Below are positions 10,301 to 17,750 of a DNA stretch of 64,000 bases, piece after piece. Numbering within the stretch: the stretch's first letter is position 1; each line of letters begins with the position of its first letter. Position numbers and translations under genes: made by a program. The notes beneath the pieces were generated by a model that worked only from the letters and a program-made list of their open reading frames with translations, had not been told where the DNA came from and searched no databases. Source of the DNA: Agarilytica rhodophyticola. Its GTDB lineage: Bacteria; Pseudomonadota; Gammaproteobacteria; Pseudomonadales; Cellvibrionaceae. The stretch covers positions 124,001 through 188,000 of the forward strand of contig NZ_CP020038.1 in assembly GCF_002157225.2 (NCBI RefSeq). The letters run 5' to 3'.

Positions 10301-10476
10301 TGGATCAGTTTGGTATCCGTTATCAAGATCATGTTCTAGCTCGTGGTGGTGATAGTGCTGAAGCGCAAGCCGCCCAAGAGCGCTTGCAACAGCAGCCACA
10401 AAAGATGAGTGGTATCGCCTTCGCGTTTTCCATCGTTATCAATATGATCAAGAAACTCTTCGGTGGCAAAAAATAA
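7333..10476 (+). CDS. coxL: Form I CO dehydrogenase large subunit fused to a CoxG-like domain (CoxL-CoxG)
   Basis: 1047 residues against about 809 for known form I CoxL. Residues ~20-800 are the molybdopterin-binding large subunit. The active-site loop is AYRCSFR (393-399) with C396 as the residue that carries the Mo-Cu site sulphur in form I enzymes. GAKGVAES contains E765, equivalent to the catalytic glutamate. After a 50-residue linker rich in A, N and E, residues ~856-1000 match the CoxG/SRPBCC family (FSVAAS, AVVEIAVGP, SFNGKI, GSGQDSKG, VRGKLAAFGSRMIGQIAD). The last ~23 residues are a hydrophobic, lysine-tailed segment (IAFAFSIVINMIKKLFGGKK), as expected for a membrane anchor. CoxG normally is a separate protein that brings CO dehydrogenase to the membrane. 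There is no frameshift or stop at the junction, so this is a true fusion as read. Ribosome binding site AAGGG lies eight bases before the ATG. Confidence 0.93.
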   Translation: MNTQAEASEVVEEKIDPVANKVQGVGCARRRKEDPKFVQGKGQYVDDIKLPGMLFVDMVRSPYAHAKIISINKEKALALPGVHAVLTADDLKPLSLHWMPTLAGDQQAVLADEKVHFQYQEVAAVVADDRYIAADALELVEVEYEILPPMVDPYKAMDADAPIVRPDLVSGDGASADGIAGQSPHPNKIFQWEVGDKQDTDDIFSRAPVVVKEDMYYPRVHPTPLETCGSVAAFDPVKGNLTVYLTSQAPHVVRTVVSSLSGIPESKVRIVSPDIGGGFGNKVGIYPGYVVSIVASIVLGVPVKFVENRTEHLSTTAWARDYFMSGEIAADENGIIKALRVNVLGDHGAFNSQAQPTKWPAGFMSICTGSYHVPQAYLNVVGVYTNKAPGGVAYRCSFRVTEAVYVIERTMDLLARKIGVSLAEIRMRNFVKPEQFPYDTPLGWQLDSGNYHYALQKVMDAVDYPALLKEQAEKRAQGELMGIGVCTFTEIVGAGPTRNCDILGVGMFDSAEIRMHPDGSIMARMGTITQGQGHATTYAQIIATELGIHSDVITIEEGDTDTAPYGLGTYGSRSTPVAGAAVAKASRIIRDKAKKIAAHLLEVSADDLEWQGDKFAVKGAPGLEKTMAEIAAASYNTLPDGMEPGLEAVYYYDPPNFTYPYGAYICVVDIDKGTGETKVRRFYALDDCGTRINPMIIEGQIHGGLTEGFAVAFGQELPFDKDGNILGNTFMDYFVPTAVETPHWETDHTITPSPHHPIGAKGVAESPHVGSIPCFTSAVSDAFAHLGVTHLDMPHTAHRVWQQINALGLADSQLSAAAEAMIKKVSADFTEHANDAAPATNREAMPESIVEDDNGMFVHKEFSVAASADDGWVILQDIDLLAGCFPGGRVTERQDENNYLAVVEIAVGPISMSFNGKITIENQDHHQRILQMTGSGQDSKGTSSAEMKLTAQIVETSQGFDLIGDSTFQVRGKLAAFGSRMIGQIADQLLDQFGIRYQDHVLARGGDSAEAQAAQERLQQQPQKMSGIAFAFSIVINMIKKLFGGKK

Positions 10477-11378
10477 TGATGGAAGCATCGGGTGGTACTG
10501 AGCAGGGCTTCAGCGAGAAAACTCTAGCGGATGGCCTTGCAGCCCAGGGATATCTAGCTTCGAAAAGTTTAAGCTTTAGCCTTTATCTAATGTACCGTCT
10601 TAACCGACCTTTATTGCTAGAAGGGGAAGCCGGTGTTGGTAAGACTTCCCTGGCCAAATGCCTCAGTGAAGTCTTGGCTACAAAGCTTATTCGTTTGCAG
10701 TGTCATGAAGGCTTGAACCTTAACCAGAGCGTTTACGAATGGAACTACCAGCGTCAACTACTCAGCATTAAATTGTTAGAAGGCCAGTCCGTCGACGCTA
10801 TTGAAGATGCCATCTACAGCGAGAAATATCTGTTAGCAAGGCCGCTATTAGAGGCCATACGTCAACCCAAATCCCCTATTCTGCTCATCGATGAGATTGA
10901 CCGGGCGGACGATGAATTTGAAGCTTTTCTCCTGGAAGTTTTAGGGGAATACCAGATTACCATTCCAGAGCTAGGCTCTATAAAGGCCAGCACTAAACCC
11001 TATGTGATTCTGACATCTAATGCGAGCCGTGAACTAAGTGATGCCTTACGCAGGCGCTGTTTATATCACTATATTGATTACCCGAGCGTTGAGGATGAAT
11101 TACGGATCGTCCATTTGCAGTTACCCCATTTGGATAAAGCACTTACTGAGCAGCTAGTGCGCTTCGTGCAAAAGTTGCGGCGTATGCAATTACGCAAAGT
11201 ACCAGGAATTGCCGAAACTCTAGACTGGGCTGAAGCATTGATGAATTTGGGTTTTCGCAGCCTCGATCAAGACCTATCTAGCCTCCATGATTCGCTAGTG
11301 TGTCTGCTGAAATATCAGGAAGATCGGGAAACGCTAGACTCTATTACCCTCAATAAAGTGGTGAGCACAGTAGTATGA
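10476..11378 (+). CDS. coxD: MoxR-type AAA+ ATPase CoxD
   Basis: 300 residues. Walker A is GEAGVGKTS around residues 50-58, Walker B is ILLIDEID near 138-145, and sensor/arginine-finger segments LTSNASRELSDALRRRC follow, all typical of the MoxR branch of AAA+ ATPases. In Oligotropha, CoxD is the ATPase that helps insert sulphur and copper into the Mo-Cu active site of CO dehydrogenase. The start ATG overlaps the stop of coxL (TAATG), with a second in-frame ATG directly after, which indicates translational coupling. Its partner, the VWA protein CoxE, follows with a four-base overlap. Confidence 0.92.
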   Translation: MMEASGGTEQGFSEKTLADGLAAQGYLASKSLSFSLYLMYRLNRPLLLEGEAGVGKTSLAKCLSEVLATKLIRLQCHEGLNLNQSVYEWNYQRQLLSIKLLEGQSVDAIEDAIYSEKYLLARPLLEAIRQPKSPILLIDEIDRADDEFEAFLLEVLGEYQITIPELGSIKASTKPYVILTSNASRELSDALRRRCLYHYIDYPSVEDELRIVHLQLPHLDKALTEQLVRFVQKLRRMQLRKVPGIAETLDWAEALMNLGFRSLDQDLSSLHDSLVCLLKYQEDRETLDSITLNKVVSTVV

Positions 11379-12595
11379 GCGATCAACTTGACTTGCAGTT
11401 CGATCGTCATCAGCTAAGGGCTATGCAAGAAAAGTTGGTGATTTTTATTCGCCACCTGGCCGCCTATGGCTTTCAGGTGGATGTTAATTTACAAAAAATT
11501 GCCCAAACCTTGTTGGCGGAAAATAACTTCAACGATCGCTTCCATTTCCAAAATGCCCTGCGCACTTTACTCTGTAAGAACAAACAGCAGTGGCATAACT
11601 TTGATCAGATATATGCTGAGTTTTGGATGAACAAAGGCAAGGTAACAGGAGTGAAGCAAAGGTCTCAATCGAGTAAAGCCGCTGCCAAGATCATGTCCGA
11701 AGGTGATACGGATCAACTTGGTAAGCACGCTAGCCCTAAGGAGAAACAGGAGACCCAGGCTGGAGCTAGCCAAGCCATGTCTGACTTGGCCTCGGCTAAA
11801 GAACTGAATGAACACATCGACTTTGGTTTTTTAGAAGATGAAGGCATGCTCCAGCGTTTTACTGAAAGCTGCCACCAGTTAGCGCGATTGCTCGCCAAAA
11901 AATTGCGTAAACAAGTAAAAGCCCATGCAGGAGAGCAGATTGATTTGCGCCAAAGTATTCAGCATAACTTGAAACATAGCGGTGACTTATTTCAGCTGGT
12001 TTGGCGCAAGAAGCCCAAAATCCTTCCACGTTTTACTGTGCTGGTGGATGTCAGTCGGTCGATGTCCGGTTACAGTAATGCTTTTTTAGTTTTTTCACTG
12101 GCAATTATGCGCACTCTGCCAGATACCCGTGTGTTTATTTTCAATACTCGCCTGGTGGATATTTCCAGCGCCCTTAGAGAACATCAGTTGCACAAGGTAA
12201 AAACTCAGCTCGCTTTACTGAACACGACTTGGGGTGGTGGAACACGTATTGCCCACAGCATCGCCGAGCTGCAAAAACGCGGCGTGGCCAATAGTCGGGC
12301 TGGTAATCGGAGTATCCACCATTTTATTATTCACAGTGACGGACTTGATACCGACCCTGCGGCAGAATTGCAGCAGCGTTTAAAAGCCTTAAAAAAGCGC
12401 TATCGCAGTATTATTTGGCTATCGCCCTTAATGAAAGATAATGAATATCAGGTGGAAACTGCTGCGCTAAAAGGTGCTCTACCCTATATCGACCATCTAC
12501 TTCCTGTTCATAATTTTCGTTGCCTTTATGATTTAACTGAGCTTATGGCACAAGCGCATAATCCAACTCATCAGGGGGTGGCTAATGTCGGTTAA
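11375..12595 (+). CDS. coxE: VWA-domain protein CoxE, active-site maturation factor
   Basis: 406 residues. The C-terminal half is a von Willebrand A domain with the metal-ion site motif DVSRSMS (FTVLVDVSRSMSGYSNAFLVF), TWGGGTRIAHSI and HSDGLD. The N-terminal half has a helical part and a charged, low-complexity linker (~85-145). This is the domain pattern of CoxE, which pairs with the CoxD ATPase in assembly of the Mo-Cu site. ATGA overlap with coxD and an 11-base overlap with the next gene show a tightly coupled operon. Confidence 0.92.
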   Translation: MSDQLDLQFDRHQLRAMQEKLVIFIRHLAAYGFQVDVNLQKIAQTLLAENNFNDRFHFQNALRTLLCKNKQQWHNFDQIYAEFWMNKGKVTGVKQRSQSSKAAAKIMSEGDTDQLGKHASPKEKQETQAGASQAMSDLASAKELNEHIDFGFLEDEGMLQRFTESCHQLARLLAKKLRKQVKAHAGEQIDLRQSIQHNLKHSGDLFQLVWRKKPKILPRFTVLVDVSRSMSGYSNAFLVFSLAIMRTLPDTRVFIFNTRLVDISSALREHQLHKVKTQLALLNTTWGGGTRIAHSIAELQKRGVANSRAGNRSIHHFIIHSDGLDTDPAAELQQRLKALKKRYRSIIWLSPLMKDNEYQVETAALKGALPYIDHLLPVHNFRCLYDLTELMAQAHNPTHQGVANVG

Positions 12596-13391
12596 CAAGC
12601 AGATGTACCATCAGTTACTTGCGGCAGAAGAGCAGCAAACGCCATGTATTCTCGCTAATGTTATTAATACCGAAAACTCCACCTCTGCCAATATTGGGGA
12701 TAAAGCCATTATTACCCCAGATGGAAACTTATCGGGCTGGATAGGAGGAGGATGTTGTCAGAGTGTTGTTAAAAAACTAGCGCCAAAAATATTGCAAGAT
12801 AACAAAGCTATTACTATTCGAGTCTGCCCCGAACATGCTTTTGTTAGTTATATGCCCTGCTACCCTTCTCACTGTGCCAGTGAAGGGACAGTGGATATTT
12901 TCCTAGAACCAATTGCCAATGAGCAGGCAATATTGCTGTATGGCCAAACACCTGTGGCTGAGAGTATTGCCAAATACAGTGAAGATTTAGCCATGAGTTT
13001 TGCTTGGCAAAAGTCCCTGCCCTACCCTAATGAAAAACTCGGTGGACAATTTCGTGTTGCTATTATTGCCACTCAAGGTACAGGTGATATTGAGGCTATA
13101 CAAAATGCTTTAAATTATGACCCTGAGCATGTATTACTGGTCGCCAGCAATAAGAAAGCTAAGGCACTTATCAAACGTTTACAGGAGATGGGAGCCAGTG
13201 AGCAAACGATACAAAAAATTAGCGCTCGGGCAGGTATTGATATTGGTGCTATTAGCCACTCAGAAATTGCCTTGTCTATTATGGCAAAAGTGGTCGAGCT
13301 TAAAAATCGAAGAATACAACAAAGCCTCGATACCAATATAAAACCTAAAAAGCCAGCAGTTTCTGTGACATCCTGTTGTAGTAAAGCCTAA
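12585..13391 (+). CDS. coxF: XdhC/CoxI-family molybdenum cofactor sulphuration protein (CoxF-like)
   Basis: 268 residues. The N-terminal XdhC/CoxI domain is visible: PCILANVINTENSTSANIGDKAIITPDG, then SGWIGGGCCQSVV. The C-terminal Rossmann-like XdhC domain carries the family stretch ARAGIDIGAISHSEIALSIMAKVVELK. Such proteins bind molybdenum cofactor and promote its sulphuration before insertion into xanthine-dehydrogenase-type enzymes. The C-terminus ends in a basic tail and a vicinal CC pair. Overlap with coxE places it in the operon. The exact cox letter is by analogy with Oligotropha. Confidence 0.85.
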   Translation: MSVNKQMYHQLLAAEEQQTPCILANVINTENSTSANIGDKAIITPDGNLSGWIGGGCCQSVVKKLAPKILQDNKAITIRVCPEHAFVSYMPCYPSHCASEGTVDIFLEPIANEQAILLYGQTPVAESIAKYSEDLAMSFAWQKSLPYPNEKLGGQFRVAIIATQGTGDIEAIQNALNYDPEHVLLVASNKKAKALIKRLQEMGASEQTIQKISARAGIDIGAISHSEIALSIMAKVVELKNRRIQQSLDTNIKPKKPAVSVTSCCSKA

Positions 13392-13403
13392 GGCAAAAAT
13401 GCT

Positions 13404-14024
13404 ATGAAAAATGTCAGTGCCATTATTCTTGCTGCAGGCTTATCCCAACGAATGGGAGCGATAAATAAACTACTTATTCCTGTTCAGGGTAAACCTATGA
13501 TACGCCATGTGGTAAGCAATTATAGCGGTGCAGGCATCGAACACATTACCGTTGTGGTTGGTCACCAGCACGCGCAAGTGCGCGAAGCATTGGCTGGTTT
13601 AGACCTTGATATTGTTTTTAATTCCAACTTCCAACAAGGCCAGCTCAGTTCTCTTCGCTGCGGTCTACAAGCTATTGCCAAGCATAATCTTTATATTGTG
13701 GTTGGGCTGGGCGATCAGCCCTTACTCACACCTGATGATCTCACCTACCTACATACCAAGTTTATCCAAACAGTGGTTGATGAAAATAAAGAAAAGACAA
13801 TACTCGTTCCCTACCACCAAGGGCAAAGAGGCAATCCTATTTTTCTCACCACAGAACAAGCCATGAACGTTGATAGCGAAGGAGTGCACCTGGGCTGTCG
13901 CAAACTTATCGAAAAAAATCCCGATAAAGTTATCAAGCTAGAAGTCAATCATAAGCGCTATCATAGCGATATCGATACCATGGTTGATGCTACTCAAATC
14001 CTAGGTCAGTTCGACGTGCAATAA
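13404..14024 (+). CDS. MobA-like molybdenum cofactor nucleotidyltransferase
   Basis: 206 residues. The N-terminal signature IILAAGLSQRMG followed by NKLLIPVQGKPMIRH is that of MobA-like NTP transferases; GLGDQPLLTPDDL supplies the metal-binding aspartate, and YHQGQRGNPIFL and the final HSDIDTMVD are also family-like. In xanthine dehydrogenase and CO dehydrogenase operons this protein (MocA type) makes the cytosine dinucleotide form of the cofactor, MCD, which form I CO dehydrogenase uses. Twelve bases separate it from the XdhC-like gene, so it is the last gene of the operon. Confidence 0.85.
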   Translation: MKNVSAIILAAGLSQRMGAINKLLIPVQGKPMIRHVVSNYSGAGIEHITVVVGHQHAQVREALAGLDLDIVFNSNFQQGQLSSLRCGLQAIAKHNLYIVVGLGDQPLLTPDDLTYLHTKFIQTVVDENKEKTILVPYHQGQRGNPIFLTTEQAMNVDSEGVHLGCRKLIEKNPDKVIKLEVNHKRYHSDIDTMVDATQILGQFDVQ

Positions 14025-14336
14025 CTGCCACCTTAATACCAGAATTCAACCTACAACTTACCTAGCAATTTGCATATGCAGGATTCAATAGGATTAAGAT
14101 AAGAAGATGGTTCCATGTTGTTACAACTCCTTGTATTATTGCAGCGCGGAAAGTTAAATTATTACTACTTGGAGAAATAGTAAAGGGAAAGTTTCCGTCT
14201 AAGTACCCCTTCCAGGAGACCTTCCCTGTTTGCCCCTACTTGTCTCTCAAATTTATGTGGTTTGTGACTGTTCGCGACAAAATAAGTAACGACCTATATG
14301 CATATTAGGTTTCACTATTGTAGATAGAGGTAAATA
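14025..14336. other. Gene-free stretch after the cox operon
   Basis: About 310 bases. No terminator-grade hairpin, repeat or reading frame that I can support. The last 20 bases hold the AGAGG ribosome binding site of the next gene. Confidence 0.4.
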
Positions 14337-14612
14337 ATGAATTTAAGAAGTATTTTATTGTTGTTGATTTTTTTCCCTTTCAGTTTCGCAAATGCTGTAA
14401 CAGAATGTGACAAAAAGATTCGAAACTATTTTATCGGTACATCGCAGTTGAACGAATCTGTTGCCCACTTATGGGTAAACTACGAAGAAGGTGGATCTGC
14501 GGCCGTGAGAACTGAAAGCGCAGCATTCGATTCAATGTTATCCACTGTTATTACAAGTATTGTTGCTGATAAAAAAGTAAGAGTTCGTTATCTTGCTGAC
14601 AACGCTGACTGA
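14337..14612 (+). CDS. Small secreted protein of unknown function
   Basis: 91 residues with a clear Sec signal peptide (LRSILLLLIFFPFSFANA, cleavage near residue 20) and a mature part starting VTECDKKI. AGAGG lies eight bases before the ATG. The mature chain has one cysteine and no motif I recognise. Likely periplasmic or exported. It starts a run of small plus-strand genes with wide spacing. Confidence 0.6.
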   Translation: MNLRSILLLLIFFPFSFANAVTECDKKIRNYFIGTSQLNESVAHLWVNYEEGGSAAVRTESAAFDSMLSTVITSIVADKKVRVRYLADNAD

Positions 14613-14739
14613 CAACAACACCACACGGATTGGGTTGGTCTTTGGATGTTTAAGTAAAATAAAATGTAACAAAATTAGGTATTAGTAGCCCGCATGGAAA
14701 TAATTGCTCATCCATATAGATAAAAATAGAGGATATTAA

Positions 14740-14922
14740 ATGAATAGATTAGTTAGGGTGGCGCTAACCATTGGATGTTTTTTTACTGCAATAGCCTGCT
14801 ACGTTTTCGGTGTTCCCGTGGGGGGTATCGCATTTATTATTCTTGGAGTGATTTTTGAGGGGCTATTCTGGGTAGGTGTGTTTGGTAAAAAGAAAAAATT
14901 TCCTAGCTCAGAATCGAGATAG
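14740..14922 (+). CDS. Small two-helix membrane protein of unknown function
   Basis: 60 residues: two hydrophobic segments (about 5-24 and 27-48) and a basic tail GKKKKFPSSESR. AGAGG lies close upstream of the ATG. No family recognised; the size alone makes the call moderate. Confidence 0.5.
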   Translation: MNRLVRVALTIGCFFTAIACYVFGVPVGGIAFIILGVIFEGLFWVGVFGKKKKFPSSESR

Positions 14923-15036
14923 GATTAATACGTATATCTGTACAAAGTACCCAAAAGGCTTTACTTATTTAAGTATGTATTTTTACAGAATGTCTATAAC
15001 ATAGAAAATCAATCAGCTTCGTATATTAAAGATATT

Positions 15037-16119
15037 ATGAGTACCTCCAAGAACAAGAGAGATTATAGTGCTGCTTTAAGCTCCCCTGAAGAGCGAGTTA
15101 ATGTCTTTATTTTGCACTGGCATGATCAATGGTCTACTGCGCAAAAGAAAATGGGGGACAATGTTGATTTTGAATATTGGGGAAAACTTGTATCAGAGTT
15201 GGAAGTAGCGCATTTTATAAGTGGTAGCCGTTCGGATTCAAGAAATTCATTTGGGTCAAAAGCAGATCATGATCTCCAATGGGAAAAAATCACCGAATGC
15301 GATGTTCAAGGAGACTTAGCTCAAGTTTATACTGAAATGTATGACGAAGAATTGAATTCATTAAGTTACCATGCTTACGATCTGAAAAGAGATGAAAGTA
15401 GTGGCTGGTTAATATCAAGCATATTTACCTTGTTTTATCCTCCTAAAGAACCTGTTATAGACCGTAATAAGCATACTGATACATTAGCACTTAGCATGCA
15501 AAGTGCCCCTTTTATTGATCGACAAGAAAACTTAAATCTCAATGAAAATATTCTTTTTCAAAAAGATAGGCATATCAAACTTGCTAACCTAGAAGGTATT
15601 GCAAAATTGGAGGAAGTAGGAAGGTTTCGAGTTAGCTCAGGTATCTTGGGAATTTTAGATTTCGGATATGACATTTACGATTTTGAGCCTCTACATAAAA
15701 AAGTAAGTCCTGGTGAATACCCAGTAGAAACAGTCACAATTCATAACCGGGTTGCTGGAATTAGAGTAAAATTTTGTAAGGATGAAGTACCAGTAAAATG
15801 GTATGCAGCAAATACACCAAGTGGTAATGGTGTTTATGGGGTCGATGCAGGAAATCTTGCGATTTTTGATGTTGCTAACCTTCTGGATTGTAGCCGAATT
15901 GAAAAAGAAAGATTGTTTGGCGAATGGTGTCTTTCTGGTCAGCCGAAAGTGGTGTCCATGTCAGATCAGCACGATTGTGTAATTACAAGTAGTGGTTTTG
16001 GTGATGGTGCATATCCCGCTTTTTGGGGGGTGAATGAACAAGAACAAATCGTTTCCTTATACATCGACTTTTTGATCCTCGTTCAAGAAGATGAGGAAGG
16101 AACTTATATTTCAGTGTAA
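15037..16119 (+). CDS. Uncharacterised protein with DUF4241-like C-terminus
   Basis: 360 residues, no signal peptide, acidic. The last ~160 residues (PGEYPVETVTIHN..., SGFGDGAYPAFWG, IVSLYIDFLIL) resemble the DUF4241 family, which occurs in immunity-type proteins of polymorphic toxin loci. The first ~140 residues (HWHDQWSTAQKKM...) look like a small alpha-beta domain, possibly NTF2-like, also common in immunity proteins. This is inference from motif shape. No toxin gene is seen next to it. The ATG at 15037 has no clear ribosome binding site. Low GC compared with the cox operon. Confidence 0.6.
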   Translation: MSTSKNKRDYSAALSSPEERVNVFILHWHDQWSTAQKKMGDNVDFEYWGKLVSELEVAHFISGSRSDSRNSFGSKADHDLQWEKITECDVQGDLAQVYTEMYDEELNSLSYHAYDLKRDESSGWLISSIFTLFYPPKEPVIDRNKHTDTLALSMQSAPFIDRQENLNLNENILFQKDRHIKLANLEGIAKLEEVGRFRVSSGILGILDFGYDIYDFEPLHKKVSPGEYPVETVTIHNRVAGIRVKFCKDEVPVKWYAANTPSGNGVYGVDAGNLAIFDVANLLDCSRIEKERLFGEWCLSGQPKVVSMSDQHDCVITSSGFGDGAYPAFWGVNEQEQIVSLYIDFLILVQEDEEGTYISV

Positions 16120-16217
16120 AATTGTGTGGCATTAATTACTTAACAAATGAGTTAGGGCACTCGCAAGCTGGCGCTTAATTATTATTTTCATATATTAAAT
16201 TTCAGGTGTTCATCTAA

Positions 16218-16760
16218 ATGAAAATTCCTTCTCTAGAAACGGAGCGTTTGTTGCTTCTCGCCCCAAGCCAAGACGCATTTTCCACCTATTTGAAATTTTA
16301 TTCGAGTCAGCAAGCTTCTCACTTCTATGGCGGCCCACTTTCAGATGAGCAAATTTGGGCTAGGCTCAAAGCAGACCTAGGCTCCTGGTATTTGCTGGGA
16401 TTTGGTGTGTGGGTGCTCAAAGAAAAAGAGACAAATAGTTTTGTTGGTACATGTGGATTTTGGAAAGGTAAGGGCTGGCCAACAGAACTAACGTGGTGGC
16501 TACTTCCCTGTGCACGTAGCAAAGGCTATGCTATTGAAGCATCCAAAGCTGCAATTGAATATGCCTACTCTGAGTTTAATTGGCATTACGTAGAAACGTA
16601 TATGAATGATGAAAACCTACCCGCACGTAATCTTGTTACAAAGCTTGGTGGCGTAAAGAGTAATCGATGTAAATTCCCCGATGGCTTAGAGCGTGATATT
16701 TTTAGACTTCCGCGAAAAAATAGTGGAATCAAACCAATCGGACAAGAGATTGACAGTTAG
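16218..16760 (+). CDS. GNAT-family N-acetyltransferase (RimJ/RimL type)
   Basis: 180 residues. Typical GNAT features: ETERLLLLAPSQDAF at the N-terminus, VGTCGFWKGKGWPTELTWWLLP in the core beta strands, the acetyl-CoA loop ARSKGYAIEASKAAIEYA, and the C-terminal NDENLPARNLVTKLGGVK. RimJ/RimL-like enzymes transfer acetyl groups to amino groups of proteins or small molecules. Substrate not predictable. Stands alone between unrelated genes. Confidence 0.85.
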   Translation: MKIPSLETERLLLLAPSQDAFSTYLKFYSSQQASHFYGGPLSDEQIWARLKADLGSWYLLGFGVWVLKEKETNSFVGTCGFWKGKGWPTELTWWLLPCARSKGYAIEASKAAIEYAYSEFNWHYVETYMNDENLPARNLVTKLGGVKSNRCKFPDGLERDIFRLPRKNSGIKPIGQEIDS

Positions 16761-16829
16761 CAGCGTTTTGTTTATTTTCGGACTTTGTTCGTTATTTTAA
16801 CAGCTGATTAAAAATGGGGATTTAATTCT

Positions 16830-17255
16830 ATGTTTGGAAAAAAAAATAATTTTTGGAGCAGTTTATTTTTGTGTGCAACACTGAGTTTGTCACTCAATGC
16901 TATAGCTGAAGAAAAGCCAAGTAAGCAGACGGTTATTGGATCTGGTGGGTTTTTACATAGTGTATATTTTTGGTTGAAAAAACCTAACAGTGAGCAAGAT
17001 CGAAAGGCTTTCGAGAAGCATTTAACAACGTTTATCGATAATTCTAAATATGTTAAAAGCAAATTTATTGGCACTGCTGCGCCCAGTGAACGAGAAGTGG
17101 TTGATAGTTCATACACTTATGCATTGGTATTGACGTTTTCCAGCAAAGAAGATCAAGATAAATATCAGAAAGAGCCTGTCCACCTAAAATTTGTGAAAGA
17201 TGCTCAGCATTTATGGAAAAAAGTTATTGTCTACGATGCGTACAATTCGCTGTAA
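16830..17255 (+). CDS. Secreted Dabb (stress-responsive alpha/beta barrel) domain protein
   Basis: 141 residues with a Sec signal peptide (residues 1-26, ending NAIA/EEK). The mature part GGFLHSVYFWLKKPN...KYVKSKFIGTAAPSEREVVDSSYTYALVLTFSSKEDQDKYQKEPVH is characteristic of the Dabb dimeric ferredoxin-like barrel. The role of exported Dabb proteins is not established. The lipoprotein gene follows 38 bases later on the same strand and may be co-transcribed. Confidence 0.8.
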   Translation: MFGKKNNFWSSLFLCATLSLSLNAIAEEKPSKQTVIGSGGFLHSVYFWLKKPNSEQDRKAFEKHLTTFIDNSKYVKSKFIGTAAPSEREVVDSSYTYALVLTFSSKEDQDKYQKEPVHLKFVKDAQHLWKKVIVYDAYNSL

Positions 17256-17293
17256 GCTGTTATCTACACTAAAGTTATTACATTTAAAGGAAG

Positions 17294-17701
17294 ATGATGA
17301 AGGCATTACTTTTTATATTAACGGTTACTTCACTGTATGGGTGCACGGCTACTCAGCAGAAAATGGATGGCTGTGAAATTCCGGAATTAAGTGGAAAGAG
17401 TTGTGTGAAACCGAATTATGCAAATATATCTCAACATCCTCTCGGAATATCAGCAAGCAATCCGATTAAAGCGGATGGTCCCCAGGGGCAAAGAGATTAT
17501 TTAAAGCGATTGATCTGCCCTGACGGCCGTGCAGTCAAAAGTTTTTCGCGAGTGGGGAGTGTAGGTATTAGCCCATATGGATTCATGATGGACTTATATG
17601 ATGTTAAATGTAAAAACAAAACTTATTCAGTCTACATAGATATGTACCATCCAGACTACATAGAAAATATACCAGTAGATGGTTTTACAATTAAACACTA
17701 A
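17294..17701 (+). CDS. Small lipoprotein of unknown function
   Basis: 135 residues. The N-terminus MMKALLFILTVTSLYGC is a lipoprotein signal with lipobox LYGC (C17). Mature part has four further cysteines (CEI, SCV, ICP, VKCK), so disulphides are likely. No family recognised. A GAAG-type ribosome binding site lies just before the ATG. Confidence 0.65.
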   Translation: MMKALLFILTVTSLYGCTATQQKMDGCEIPELSGKSCVKPNYANISQHPLGISASNPIKADGPQGQRDYLKRLICPDGRAVKSFSRVGSVGISPYGFMMDLYDVKCKNKTYSVYIDMYHPDYIENIPVDGFTIKH

Positions 17702-17727
17702 CTATATGTAACAAGTTAAGTTGACTG

Positions 17728-17745
17728 GGCGCCGTAAGAGGCGCC
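17728..17745. terminator. Hairpin between convergent lipoprotein and SDR genes
   Basis: GGCGCC-GTAAGA-GGCGCC forms a six-pair GC stem between the stops at 17701 (plus) and 17751 (minus). There is no clean T run, so efficiency as a terminator is uncertain. Confidence 0.55.
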
Positions 17746-17750
17746 ACTGT

